Shown here: positions 1-8,597 of the stretch, one piece after another
How the letters are laid out: every line of letters starts with the position of its first letter
Position numbering within the stretch: position 1 is the first letter of the stretch
Source: Mesorhizobium sp. L-2-11
Lineage (GTDB): Bacteria > Pseudomonadota > Alphaproteobacteria > Rhizobiales > Rhizobiaceae
Length of the DNA stretch: 64,000 nucleotides
NCBI RefSeq assembly: GCF_016756595.1
Contig: NZ_AP023257.1
Coordinates: forward strand, 5,720,001-5,784,000
Reading direction: 5' to 3'
Translations under genes and position numbers: made by a program
Notes under the pieces: generated by a model
Database searches by the model: none
The model's input: only the letters and a program-made list of their open reading frames with translations
What the model was told of the DNA's origin: nothing

Positions 1-20
1 GGCGGCGCTTTCGCGCCGCC
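1..20 (-). terminator. Hairpin downstream of the EhuB-like gene, probable terminator
   Basis: The first 20 bases form a perfect 8-bp GC-rich stem with a TTTC loop. It lies 14 bp past the stop codon of the minus-strand binding-protein gene. A U-run, if present, would lie outside the window, so intrinsic termination is inferred from stem strength and position only. Confidence 0.5.
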
Positions 21-33
21 AGCAGTTGGGAAC

Positions 34-903
34 CTATTTGCCCGCGCAAAGCTCCGCGGTGGTCTTGTTGGGGAGGTAGTCCTTGCCGAAGCCGAGCGGC
101 TCGACCAGCGCGATGTGCTCCGGCGAACCGAGGAACGTCTTCAGCTCGGCGTTGAACGCCTCCAGCAGATCGGTGTCTTCCTTGCGGAAGCCGAAGCCGC
201 CATGGCCTTTCACCGACTTGCCGGCAACCTCGCCGAACGGCTTGGTCGATTCGACGCCGTCGGCCTTCTTGGCCATGTCGGCGATCGAAAGAGCGGTCAG
301 TGCGGCCGCGTCCGCACGGCCCGACTGGACGGCGGCGACCAGGCTGGACTGGTCGGGCAAGGCAACGATTTGCCCTTCGGCGACGCCAGCGTCCTTGGCA
401 TAGCCGCCCTCGACGGCGCCAGCCATCACGGCGAGCTTGAGATCCGGGTTTTCCTTTAAGCTGGAAAAGTCCTTCACGCCCTTCGGATTGCCTTTTGCCA
501 CCAGCATGGCCTGACCGATGCCGTAGGACGGCTCGGAGAAATTGATCTCGGCACAACGCTTCGGATTGATGAACATGCCGGCGGCGATAATATCGAAGCG
601 GCCGGCCTTGAGACCTGGGATAAGCGAACCGAATTCGGTCAGCACGCCGTCAACCTGCGCGATGCCCATCTTGGCGAGCACCGCCTTGGCAACCTCCGGC
701 GCTTCGCCGGTCAGCTTGCCGTCAGGCGTGGCGTAACCGAACGGCGCCTCGTTGGCAAAGCCGACGCGGATGTAGCCGTCCTTCTTGGCCCGTTCGAGGG
801 TGGTTTCCGCATAAGCGGGCAGCGCTGTGAATGATGTCGCGGCAAGCGCGAGGCAGGCAGCGGCTTTCACGACCATCCGGCGCGATATCGATGATTTGAA
901 CAT
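34..903 (-). CDS. ehuB: Polar-amino-acid/ectoine-type ABC transporter substrate-binding protein (EhuB-like)
   Basis: Periplasmic solute-binding protein of 289 aa, family 3 (polar amino acid, ectoine). Residues 1-32 are a signal peptide (SRR near the N-terminus, hydrophobic stretch, cleavage near AYA-E). The mature part carries EhuB-like blocks: GFANEAPFGYATPDGK, EFGSLIPGLKAGRFDIIAAG and PKRC followed by FSEP. A strong ribosome site (GGGAG) precedes the ATG. No permease or ATPase gene is visible in the window; the gene continues towards the window edge, so partners may lie outside. It is divergent from the M24/sox operon, which suggests it feeds that pathway. The family is secure. The ligand (ectoine, betaine or another zwitterion) is inferred. 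Confidence 0.72.
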   Translation of the reverse strand: MFKSSISRRMVVKAAACLALAATSFTALPAYAETTLERAKKDGYIRVGFANEAPFGYATPDGKLTGEAPEVAKAVLAKMGIAQVDGVLTEFGSLIPGLKAGRFDIIAAGMFINPKRCAEINFSEPSYGIGQAMLVAKGNPKGVKDFSSLKENPDLKLAVMAGAVEGGYAKDAGVAEGQIVALPDQSSLVAAVQSGRADAAALTALSIADMAKKADGVESTKPFGEVAGKSVKGHGGFGFRKEDTDLLEAFNAELKTFLGSPEHIALVEPLGFGKDYLPNKTTAELCAGK

Positions 904-1122
904 GCTTTTCTCCCATTGAACAACTGACTGACGATTCCCAGGGCGCGACCTTCTTCGAGGTCGACACCTGCTTGTTCAGACGTATACAACTGCCCTAGAC
1001 ATTGTGCAAGCGAAGATATAAAAACAACGGAAAATCGGTAATAATTCGTGGTCAAACCACAAATTGTTGCCCTAGTTGTGCACAATTTGAGAAAAACCAG
1101 CGTACCGGTAGGCAGGATTTCG
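904..1122. promoter_or_regulatory. Divergent control region between ehuB-like gene and M24/sox operon
   Basis: About 220 bp between two divergent transcription units, locally AT-richer than its surroundings. It holds a direct repeat TGCCCTAG at 991-998 and 1068-1075, each followed within a few bases by TTGTGCA. A perfect 10-bp palindrome TTGTGCACAA lies at 1076-1085, and an inverted repeat GTGGT-CAA-ACCAC at 1048-1060. Such paired sites fit a dimeric regulator acting on both genes. No regulator gene is adjacent inside the window. Confidence 0.5.
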
Positions 1123-2313
1123 GTGGCGAGCGCGAGCGGTTTCGGGACTTGCACGCAAGCGGAGTATGCGCAGCGCCTGGCCGGCGTGAAGTCACGCATG
1201 GGGAAGGCCGGCTTCGACCTCATCATCTGTCAGGATCCAGCCAATATGTGCTGGCTGACCGGCTATGACGGATGGTCGTTCTACGTTCCGCAATGCGTGC
1301 TCGTCCATCTAAGGGAAGACCGGCCGATCTGGTTCGGCAGGGCGCAGGATGCCAGGAGCGCACGGCTCACCACTGGCCTGCCGGAGAAGAACATCGTACC
1401 GTTCTCGGAACGGCTGGTGCAGCAGCCCGTCGAACATTCCTATGACGAACTCGCCCAGCTGATCCGGTCGCGTGGCTGGGGAAAGGCTCGCATCGGCGTC
1501 GAGATGGACGCGCATTATTACACCGCGCGCTGCCATTCCCATCTCGTCAGCGGGCTGCCTGACGCGCACTTCGCCAACAACCACGATCTCGTCAACTGGG
1601 CGCGGCTGGTCAAATCCGAAGCCGAGCTGGTGCTGATCCGCGAGGCCGGTGCGATCTGCACGCACGCCATGAACCGCGCCATCGAAAAAATGCGGCCCGG
1701 CGTGCCCCAGAACCATGTCATCGCGGAAATCTATCACGCACAGATCATGGGCGTGCCTGGAGCGGGCGGCGACTATGCCGCGATCTGTCCGCTGATGCCC
1801 GTCGGCGCGGGCACCAGCACGCCGCACCTGACCTGGTCCGACGCGCCGCTGCCGGACAGCGGCCTCGCCATTCTGGAGATCGCCGGGGTGCGGCGGCGCT
1901 ATCATGCGGCGCTGACGCGGACCGTACATTTCGGCAAGCCGCCGCAAACCATCGTCGAAATGGCCAAGGCGATCGTCGAGGGCGTCGACGCCGGCCTTGA
2001 GATGGCGCGCCCCGGCTACACCGCCGAAGAGGTGGAAGCCGCCTGGCAGGCGGTGTTGAGGAAGAACGGGCTGAAGAAGGAAAGCCGCGTCGGCTATCCG
2101 GTCGGGCTCGCCTATCCGCCCGATTGGGGCGAACGCACCGCAAGCCTTCGTCCCGGCGACACCACCGAGATGCAGTCGGGGATGTGCTTCCATTTCATGG
2201 CCGGCGTTTGGCTCGACGATTTCGGCATCGCCATCTCGGAATCCTTCGTCGTCACGGATCACGGCGGCGAACGCCTTTGCGACGTGGCAGGCGAACTCAT
2301 CGTCATCGACTGA
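1123..2313 (+). CDS. M24-fold amidohydrolase, DoeA/EutD (ectoine hydrolase)-like
   Basis: Creatinase/aminopeptidase-P fold protein, 396 aa from the GTG at 1123, close to the usual DoeA length. An earlier in-frame GTG at 1048 lies inside an inverted repeat, so the later start, preceded by AGGCAGG, is preferred. The block GYDGWSFYVPQCVL (about 48-61) and the C-terminal MCFHFMAGVWLDDFG resemble ectoine hydrolase DoeA. That enzyme opens the ectoine ring to N-acetyl-diaminobutyrate. The canonical M24 metal aspartates are replaced (EIAGVRRRYHAALTRT), as in creatinase, while a His at about 235 sits where creatinase has its catalytic His. First gene of an operon with a second M24 protein and soxBDAG. 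Substrate unproven: ectoine, creatine-like or another cyclic amidine or guanidino compound. Confidence 0.75.
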   Translation: MASASGFGTCTQAEYAQRLAGVKSRMGKAGFDLIICQDPANMCWLTGYDGWSFYVPQCVLVHLREDRPIWFGRAQDARSARLTTGLPEKNIVPFSERLVQQPVEHSYDELAQLIRSRGWGKARIGVEMDAHYYTARCHSHLVSGLPDAHFANNHDLVNWARLVKSEAELVLIREAGAICTHAMNRAIEKMRPGVPQNHVIAEIYHAQIMGVPGAGGDYAAICPLMPVGAGTSTPHLTWSDAPLPDSGLAILEIAGVRRRYHAALTRTVHFGKPPQTIVEMAKAIVEGVDAGLEMARPGYTAEEVEAAWQAVLRKNGLKKESRVGYPVGLAYPPDWGERTASLRPGDTTEMQSGMCFHFMAGVWLDDFGIAISESFVVTDHGGERLCDVAGELIVID

Positions 2314-2390
2314 CCATGACGGACGGGAAGCCGGTCACCGACGAAAGATCATGCCGGCAACGAAGCCGGCAATAAGCATGAGGACGCCTG

Positions 2391-3539
2391 ATGGACCGTA
2401 ATCCGTTTTCCCAAGCCGAAATCGCCGGCCGCCTTGTCAGGGTCCGCACGGCGCTGGCTGAGCGCGAGCTGGACGCGGCGGTGTTTGCGTCGCCGGAGAA
2501 CGTCTTCTACCTCACCGGGCTCGATCACTGGGGATATTTCGCCCCTCACCTGCTGATCGTCCCGCTCGAGGGAAAACCTGTTCTGGTCACCCGCTCGATG
2601 GAAAAGGTGACGATCGAAAAACAGGTGACGGCAGCGGAATTCCGCGGCCATTCCGACAGCGAAACGGCGGCCGACCTCGCCGCGCGGGTGCTTGCGGAAC
2701 TCAGCCTGTGCGGCAAGCGGATCGGCCTCGAATACTGGACGGCCGGCCTCAGCCATGGGCTTGCCCTCGCACTCCAGACGCAGGCCGATGCCAGATGGAG
2801 CGATGTTTCCGGCCTGGTCGACAAGATGCGGCGGGTGAAGAGCGCCGAAGAACAGGCGCTGATGCGTCAGGCGGCACAGGTGACCGACGCCGCCGCCGGC
2901 GCTGCAATCGCCGCGATCTCGGACGGCGCTTCCGAACAGGAGGTTGCGGCCCAATGCGTTGCGGCGATGATCCGCGCCGGCGGTCATGCTCCGGGCTTCG
3001 GACCTTTCATCCGCCCGGCCGCGCGCCTGGGTGAGGAGCACACGACCTGGGGCGACGGGATCTACCGCAAGGGCGAGCCGGTCTTCGTCGAACTGTCCGG
3101 CTGCATCTCGCGCTATCACGCGCCGCTCGGCCGGCTCGTTCGCATCGGCCACATCAGCGACGAAGACGCCGCGATGGCGGAAGTGACCGCCAGGGCGTTC
3201 AATGCGGTCGTCGAGGCGCTGCGGCCCGGCGCCAAGGCGCGCGACGTCTACGCCGCCTGGCAAGCCGTCGCCGACGATGCCGGTCTCTCCCACTATCGCC
3301 GCCATCACTGCGGCTACCTCGTCGGCGCCGGACAGCCGCCATCATGGACCGGCGGCAATTCGGTAACCGGCTTGAGGCACGATTCCGACCTCGAGATCGA
3401 GACCGGGATGAGCTTCCACATCCTGTCGTGGCTGATGGGCACCGGCCGCGGCGATGACTTCGTCTCCAACACCGTGCTCCTGACCGACGCGGGCGCCGAA
3501 GTGCTTACCCGCACGCCGGCCGGCCCGATCGTTCGATAG
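2391..3539 (+). CDS. Second M24-fold (creatinase/DoeA-like) hydrolase
   Basis: Protein of 382 aa with the two-domain creatinase/prolidase architecture: N-terminal domain to about 145, pita-bread domain after LVDKMRRVKSAEEQALM. It is a diverged paralogue of the gene before it. Metal ligands are again lost (VELSGCISRYHAPLGRL), and a His near 217 in EEHTTWGDG aligns with the creatinase catalytic position. A 77-bp gap separates it from the upstream gene, and soxB starts 10 bp downstream. Two such hydrolases in a row could act on related substrates or form a heteromer; this is inference. A conventional metallo-peptidase role is unlikely without the metal site. Confidence 0.7.
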   Translation: MDRNPFSQAEIAGRLVRVRTALAERELDAAVFASPENVFYLTGLDHWGYFAPHLLIVPLEGKPVLVTRSMEKVTIEKQVTAAEFRGHSDSETAADLAARVLAELSLCGKRIGLEYWTAGLSHGLALALQTQADARWSDVSGLVDKMRRVKSAEEQALMRQAAQVTDAAAGAAIAAISDGASEQEVAAQCVAAMIRAGGHAPGFGPFIRPAARLGEEHTTWGDGIYRKGEPVFVELSGCISRYHAPLGRLVRIGHISDEDAAMAEVTARAFNAVVEALRPGAKARDVYAAWQAVADDAGLSHYRRHHCGYLVGAGQPPSWTGGNSVTGLRHDSDLEIETGMSFHILSWLMGTGRGDDFVSNTVLLTDAGAEVLTRTPAGPIVR

Positions 3540-3549
3540 GCCCGCACGC

Positions 3550-4806
3550 ATGTCGCGCTACTCGGCATTTTCAATTTTCCGCAACGCGCTGTCTGGCCAG
3601 AAGAACTGGCAGCGCGCCTGGCGGGCAGCAGAGCCAAAACCGTCCTACGACGTGATCGTCATCGGCGGCGGTGGACACGGCCTCGCTACTGCGTTCTACC
3701 TCGCCGAGAACCACGGCATCCGCAATGTCGCGGTGCTCGAAAAAGCCTATATCGGCGGCGGCAATGTCGGCCGCAACACCACCGTCATCCGCTCCAACTA
3801 CCTGCTCGACGGCAACACCCAGTTCTACGAATTCGCGATGAAACTCTGGGAGGGCATGTCGCGGGCGCTGAACTTCAACGTCATGTTCTCGCAACGCGGC
3901 CAGCTGGTCACCGCGCATTCGGCCGATCAGCTCGACGGCTTCAGCCACCGCGCCAACATCATGCGGCTGAACGGCATCGATGCCGATATTCTCGACCGCG
4001 ACGAGGTACGCCGTCTCGTGCCCTATCTCGACTTTTCCGATACCGCCCGCTTCCCGATCCATGGCGCCATTTTCCAGGGCCGGGCGGGCACGGCGCGCCA
4101 CGACGCCGTCGCCTGGGGCTATGCGCGCGCCGCCGACGGCCATGGCGTCGACATCATCCAGAACTGCGAGGTGACAGGCTTCCTCCGCGACGGCGACGGT
4201 ATCGTCGGCGTCGAAACGACGAAAGGCCGGATCGGCGCCGCCAAGGTCGGCCTCGCAGTTGCCGGTCATACATCCGTGCTCGGCGCCAAGGCCGGCCTGG
4301 AACTGCCTATCGAAAGCCACGTCCTGCAGGCCTTCGTCACCGAACCGCTGAAGCCGCTCGTAGACCAAGTCGTCGCCTATGGCGCCGACCATTTCTACGT
4401 CAGCCAGTCGGACAAGGGCGGGCTGGTCTTCGGCGGCAATCTCGACGGCTACAATTCCTACGCCCAGCGCGGCAACCTCGGCGTCGTGCGCGAAGTGGCG
4501 GAGGCGGCGATTGCGCTGATGCCGTGCATTTCGCGCGTCCGTCTGCTGCGCCATTGGGGCGGCGTCATGGACATGACGCCCGATGCCAGCCCGGTCATCT
4601 GCCCGACGCCGATCGAGGGCCTCTATCTCAACGGCGGCTGGTGCTATGGCGGCTTCAAGGCGACGCCGGCTTCCGGCTGGTGCTTCGCCCACACGATCGC
4701 CACCGGCAAGCCGCATCCGTTGATCGCAGCCTACGGGCTCGAACGTTTCCGCACCGGCCACACGCTCGATGAGGCTGGCGCCGGCCCCTCAGCCTGGCTG
4801 CAATAG
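3550..4806 (+). CDS. soxB: Sarcosine oxidase-type beta subunit
   Basis: FAD/FMN subunit (418 aa, normal length) of a heterotetrameric sarcosine oxidase. This enzyme class oxidatively demethylates sarcosine or other secondary amino acids and passes the C1 unit to tetrahydrofolate. A Rossmann FAD motif VIVIGGGGHG lies at about 36-44. The segment RAGTARHDAVAWGY contains His184 at the position that carries covalent FMN in characterised beta subunits. A C-terminal NGGWCYGGFKATP block is typical of the family. Start ATG at 3550, 10 bp after the M24 stop; soxD follows after 13 bp. Because the operon begins with two M24 hydrolases, the substrate may be the secondary amine that they release rather than free sarcosine. 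Confidence 0.9.
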   Translation: MSRYSAFSIFRNALSGQKNWQRAWRAAEPKPSYDVIVIGGGGHGLATAFYLAENHGIRNVAVLEKAYIGGGNVGRNTTVIRSNYLLDGNTQFYEFAMKLWEGMSRALNFNVMFSQRGQLVTAHSADQLDGFSHRANIMRLNGIDADILDRDEVRRLVPYLDFSDTARFPIHGAIFQGRAGTARHDAVAWGYARAADGHGVDIIQNCEVTGFLRDGDGIVGVETTKGRIGAAKVGLAVAGHTSVLGAKAGLELPIESHVLQAFVTEPLKPLVDQVVAYGADHFYVSQSDKGGLVFGGNLDGYNSYAQRGNLGVVREVAEAAIALMPCISRVRLLRHWGGVMDMTPDASPVICPTPIEGLYLNGGWCYGGFKATPASGWCFAHTIATGKPHPLIAAYGLERFRTGHTLDEAGAGPSAWLQ

Positions 4807-4819
4807 GAGGCGCAAGACA

Positions 4820-5116
4820 ATGCTGCGCATCGAATGCCCCTGCTGCGGTCTGCGCGACCATGACGAATTCCGCTACGGTGGCGATGCTTCCGTCACGCGT
4901 CCGGCCCACCACGATCCCGATCCGGAGGCCTGGTACCGTTACGTTTACATCAGGACAAACCAGGCCGGCCTGCACCGTGAATTCTGGCAGCACGTGACCG
5001 GTTGCCGCCAATGGCTGGTGGTCGAACGCGACACGCGCAACCACGCCATCGCATCGGTCTCCCTCGCCAGGAAATTATCGGCCAGGAAATCACCCGCCAG
5101 GAAATCGCCGGCATGA
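4820..5116 (+). CDS. soxD: Sarcosine oxidase-type delta subunit
   Basis: Small zinc-binding subunit, 98 aa. The start is fixed by AGGAGG 9 bp upstream of the ATG at 4820. Zinc ligands are visible as the N-terminal CPCCG (Cys6, Cys9) plus His58 and Cys62 in WQHVTGC. The core EWYRYVY-type segment and WLVVERDT are normal for SoxD. The last 15 or so residues are a short basic repeat (ARKLS-ARKSP-ARKSPA) made by a 15-bp tandem repeat and are not usual in the family. The TGA stop overlaps the soxA ATG (ATGA), giving translational coupling. Confidence 0.88.
   Translation: MLRIECPCCGLRDHDEFRYGGDASVTRPAHHDPDPEAWYRYVYIRTNQAGLHREFWQHVTGCRQWLVVERDTRNHAIASVSLARKLSARKSPARKSPA
5066..5110 (+). repeat. Three tandem 15-bp repeats at the soxD/soxA junction
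   Basis: Three copies of GCCAGGAAAT plus five variable bases (5066-5080, 5081-5095, 5096-5110) end 2 bp before the soxA start. They encode the basic tail of SoxD in frame. Each copy contains CAGGAAA, so several purine-rich Shine-Dalgarno-like elements sit just ahead of soxA. Confidence 0.85.
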
Positions 5117-8067
5117 GTTCGAACCACAAGCGGTTGTCGATGGGTGGCCGTATCGACCGCGAGCAGCCGGTCGAGTTTACCTTCGACGGCCGGAGCCTGA
5201 TCGGATATCGCGGCGACACGCTTGCCTCCGCGCTGCTCGCCAACGGCGTCACCCTGGTCGGGCGCAGCTTCAAATATCATCGTCCGCGCGGCATTTTTTC
5301 CGCCGGGCCCGAGGAGCCGAATGCGCTGGTTACGCAGGGAATCGCAGGCAGGCGCGAGCCGAACCTGCCGGCGACGACACTGGAACTCGCAGACGGCATG
5401 GTCGCGCAGAGCCAGAACCGCTGGCCTTCGCTTGCCTTTGACGTGCAAAGCGCCAACGGCCTGTTGGCGCCGTTCCTTTCGGCCGGCTTCTACTACAAGA
5501 CGTTCATGGGTCCGACGCGCCGCGCCTGGATGTTCTACGAGCACTTTATCCGCAAGGCGGCCGGGCTCGGCAGAGCCGGCAGCGACCCTGATCCCGACCG
5601 CTACGACATCAGTCACGCCTTTGCCGATGTCGCAATCGTCGGCGGCGGCCCGGCGGGATTGTCGGCGGCGCGTGCTGCCGCAGCGGCCGGCGCGCGGGTC
5701 GCGCTGATCGAGCAGGATTTCCTGCTCGGCGGCCAGCTTCTGGCGGAACCGTCCGACAGCGCTGCCGCCGCATGGCTGAGACAGGCCGTGGCCGAGCTGG
5801 AGGGCTTCGAAACCGTCGCCCTGATGAAGCGGACGACCGCTTTCGGCATCTATGACGGCAATGTCATCGGACTGGTCGAGCAACGCGACCCAACCGAGCC
5901 GCAGCCGGCCGGCGAAGTGCTGCAGACATTCACCATGCTTCGCGCCCGCTCGATCGTTTTCGCCACCGGCGCCATCGAGCGGCCATTGATATTCTCCAAC
6001 AACGACCGGCCCGGCGTCATGCTTGCGTCAGCCGCCCGTACCTATCTCAACCGTTTCGCCGTCCTGCCCGGCAAAAAAATCATCGTCGCCACCACCAATG
6101 ACGGCGCCTGGCGCGCCGCCTTCGACCTTGCCGATGCGGGCGCAGAGGTGACGGTTGCCGATCTGCGTGCAGCGCCGCCCACAGCACTTGCCGCAGAAGC
6201 CGCACGGCTCGGCGTGGTGGTGCGGGCCGCAACGCGCATCGTCGACGTGCGCGGCGGCCATGCCGTCAGGCGTGCAACGCTCAACGGGCCGGACGGCCAA
6301 TCGGAAACGGCCTGCGACCTGGTCTGCGTGTCCGGCGGCTGGTCGCCAACCGTGCATCTCACCTCCCATCTTGGCGTCAAACCTCAATATCGCGACGACA
6401 TTGGCGGCTTCGTGCCGGGCGCGTTTGCGGCGGACCGGTCCGGCGCCGGTTCGATGATGGGAACTTATTCGACCGCCGATGCCGTCAAGGAGGGTCATCG
6501 CGCCGGCATCGAAGCAGCATCATTCTGCGGCAAGTCTGCGCCGGTGCCCGCTCCGTCGAAACTCGATCTCGGCGAGACCGCCACGGCACAGCTCCGCGAG
6601 GTCCTGCCCGCTGGACGTGGAAAGGCCTTCGTCGATTTCCAGATGGACGTGACGACCGGGGATATCGAGCTCGCCCATCGCGAGGGCTATGAATCGGTCG
6701 AGCACCTGAAGCGCTACACCACGCTCGGCATGGGCACCGACCAGGGCAAGACCAGCAATTTTGCGGCGCTTGCCTCGATGGCGGCCTTACGAAACGCAAC
6801 GATCCCCGAGACCGGCGCCACGACCTTTCGCCCGCCCTATACGCCGGTCGCCATCGGTGCGCTTGCCGGACGCGCCATCGGCCATCATTTCAAGCCGATC
6901 CGCCGCACCCCGATCCACGACTGGCACATGGCGAACGGCGCCGAGATGCTGGAGGTCGGGCTCTGGATGCGACCCTATTTCTACAGGCGATCCGGAAGTG
7001 ACGTGAACGAAGCCTATGTCGCCGAAATGCGGAATGTGCGCCAGGCCGCAGGCCTGATGGACATCTCCACCCTCGGCAAGATCGACGTCCAGGGCCCGGA
7101 TGCCGCGATTTTCCTCGATCGCATCTACGCCAACGGCTTTGCCAAACTGCCGGTCGGCCGCGCCCGCTACGGCGTCATGCTGCGCGACGACGGCATCGTC
7201 TTCGATGACGGCACCACGACGCGGCTGGCCGAGAACCGGTTCTTCATGACCACCTCGACTGCCAAGGCCGCCGACGTGCTGTCGCGTCTTGAATTCCTGC
7301 TCGATACGGCCTGGCCGGATTTGCGCGTCGCCGTGACCTCGGTGAGCGATGAATGGGCGGCGATGTCGGTTGCCGGACCGAAAAGCCGGGCAATTCTGAG
7401 TGCGGCATTTCCCGCTCTCGATGTTTCCGATGCAGCACTTGCGCATATGGGATTGCTCGAAAGCGAATGGGAGGGCCATGCGCTCCTCATCCTGCGCCTC
7501 AGTTATTCCGGCGAGCGCGCCTACGAAATCTATGTCGGCGCAACTGCCGGTGAACAACTCTGGAGCCGCCTGCTCGAAGCCGGCAGAGCATTCGACCTGA
7601 AGCCTTACGGCGTCGAGGCGCTCGGCGCGCTGCGCGTCGAAAAGGGCCATGTCGCCGGACCTGAAATCGATGGGCGCACGACGCTCGACGATCTTGGCCT
7701 CGGCCGCATGGCCGGCAAGCATACCGGCTTCGTCGGCGACGTGCTGCGACGGCGCCCCGCCTTCCAGGCGCCCGACCGCCAGCGCCTGGTCGGGCTGGAA
7801 TGCATCGAGGAGGGAAAACGCCTGCGCAGTGGCGCGATCCTGTTCCTGCCGGGCGAGAAACCTTACGGCCACGGGCGCGGCCGCGTGACTTCCGTCACCT
7901 TCAGCCCCGAACGCGGCCACTATGTCGGGCTGGCCTTGCTTGCCGGCGATGTCGCCAGCGAAGGAAGCGAGGTCGTGGCCGTCTATCCGATGAAAGCCGA
8001 AACGGTGCGTGCCCGCATCGTCTCGCCGGTATTCCTCGATCCGCAGGGGGAGCGACTGCATGGCTAG
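5113..8067 (+). CDS. soxA: Sarcosine oxidase-type alpha subunit
   Basis: Large alpha subunit, 984 aa from the ATG that overlaps the soxD stop; a further upstream in-frame start was rejected because it would lie inside soxD. Domain order: an N-terminal ferredoxin-fold region to about 110, an NAD-binding Rossmann motif VAIVGGGPAGL near 172-182, a second nucleotide-binding segment around 315-330, and from about 600 a GcvT-like tetrahydrofolate domain ending in the aminomethyltransferase C-terminal barrel. The folate domain captures the methyl-derived formaldehyde as methylene-THF. The stop overlaps soxG by 8 bp. Length and order are canonical. Confidence 0.9.
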   Translation: MSSNHKRLSMGGRIDREQPVEFTFDGRSLIGYRGDTLASALLANGVTLVGRSFKYHRPRGIFSAGPEEPNALVTQGIAGRREPNLPATTLELADGMVAQSQNRWPSLAFDVQSANGLLAPFLSAGFYYKTFMGPTRRAWMFYEHFIRKAAGLGRAGSDPDPDRYDISHAFADVAIVGGGPAGLSAARAAAAAGARVALIEQDFLLGGQLLAEPSDSAAAAWLRQAVAELEGFETVALMKRTTAFGIYDGNVIGLVEQRDPTEPQPAGEVLQTFTMLRARSIVFATGAIERPLIFSNNDRPGVMLASAARTYLNRFAVLPGKKIIVATTNDGAWRAAFDLADAGAEVTVADLRAAPPTALAAEAARLGVVVRAATRIVDVRGGHAVRRATLNGPDGQSETACDLVCVSGGWSPTVHLTSHLGVKPQYRDDIGGFVPGAFAADRSGAGSMMGTYSTADAVKEGHRAGIEAASFCGKSAPVPAPSKLDLGETATAQLREVLPAGRGKAFVDFQMDVTTGDIELAHREGYESVEHLKRYTTLGMGTDQGKTSNFAALASMAALRNATIPETGATTFRPPYTPVAIGALAGRAIGHHFKPIRRTPIHDWHMANGAEMLEVGLWMRPYFYRRSGSDVNEAYVAEMRNVRQAAGLMDISTLGKIDVQGPDAAIFLDRIYANGFAKLPVGRARYGVMLRDDGIVFDDGTTTRLAENRFFMTTSTAKAADVLSRLEFLLDTAWPDLRVAVTSVSDEWAAMSVAGPKSRAILSAAFPALDVSDAALAHMGLLESEWEGHALLILRLSYSGERAYEIYVGATAGEQLWSRLLEAGRAFDLKPYGVEALGALRVEKGHVAGPEIDGRTTLDDLGLGRMAGKHTGFVGDVLRRRPAFQAPDRQRLVGLECIEEGKRLRSGAILFLPGEKPYGHGRGRVTSVTFSPERGHYVGLALLAGDVASEGSEVVAVYPMKAETVRARIVSPVFLDPQGERLHG

Positions 8068-8557
8068 CCCGGATTTCAGCCTGTCCGTGGCCGATTGCCC
8101 GCTCATCCAGATCGAGGGCTGGGACGTCACGCTAGGGCAATTCGAAACGAGCCTCTCGGCGTCGCTCGGCACCAAGCTCCCCGCCTCGGTCGGAGAGACG
8201 GTTCGCCAAAAAGGTCTCCTCGTGATCCGCGTCGCGCCTCGCCGTCTCTGGCTGGCTCTCGACGACGGTTTTGAAGCGCCTTCGCTTGCCGTCGACCCCG
8301 ATCTCGGTTGTTCGGTCTCTCTCGACGAAGGTCGCGTGCGTTTCAGAATGGCTGGGGCCGACGTCGCGCGGGTCCTCTCCAAATGCATCACTGTCGACTG
8401 GCGCGCGCCGGCGGCCGCCCCGGGCCGCGCCGTGCTGACATCCCTGCATCATGTGCCCGTGCTGTTCCTGCGCACCGGCGATACCGCGTGCGAACTCTTC
8501 GTGCCGCGAAGTTTTTCGCAAAGCCTCTCGGACTGGATTTCCGGACTGGATTGCTGA
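8060..8557 (+). CDS. soxG: Sarcosine oxidase-type gamma subunit
   Basis: Gamma subunit with a GcvT-like small fold, 165 aa, slightly short for the family. The start is the ATG at 8060 behind AGGGGGA, overlapping the last 8 bp of soxA. Weak sequence conservation is normal for this subunit; the identity rests on position after soxBDA and on the WLALDDGFEAP and VLFLRTGDTACELFVPRS segments. It closes the operon, and the next gene is convergent. Confidence 0.85.
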   Translation: MASPDFSLSVADCPLIQIEGWDVTLGQFETSLSASLGTKLPASVGETVRQKGLLVIRVAPRRLWLALDDGFEAPSLAVDPDLGCSVSLDEGRVRFRMAGADVARVLSKCITVDWRAPAAAPGRAVLTSLHHVPVLFLRTGDTACELFVPRSFSQSLSDWISGLDC

Positions 8558-8597
8558 CGCCGCGGGTAGGAAAAGGACCAGGGCGCGAGCGCTCGTC

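Noticed and set aside
1048..1122. Earlier GTG start for the first M24 gene
   Set aside because: It sits in an inverted repeat of the control region, adds 25 non-family residues, and the GTG at 1123 gives the usual family length.
6787..8391. 534-codon open frame antisense to soxA
   Set aside because: It mirrors the high-GC codon pattern of soxA, has no family signature or ribosome site, and soxA is certain.
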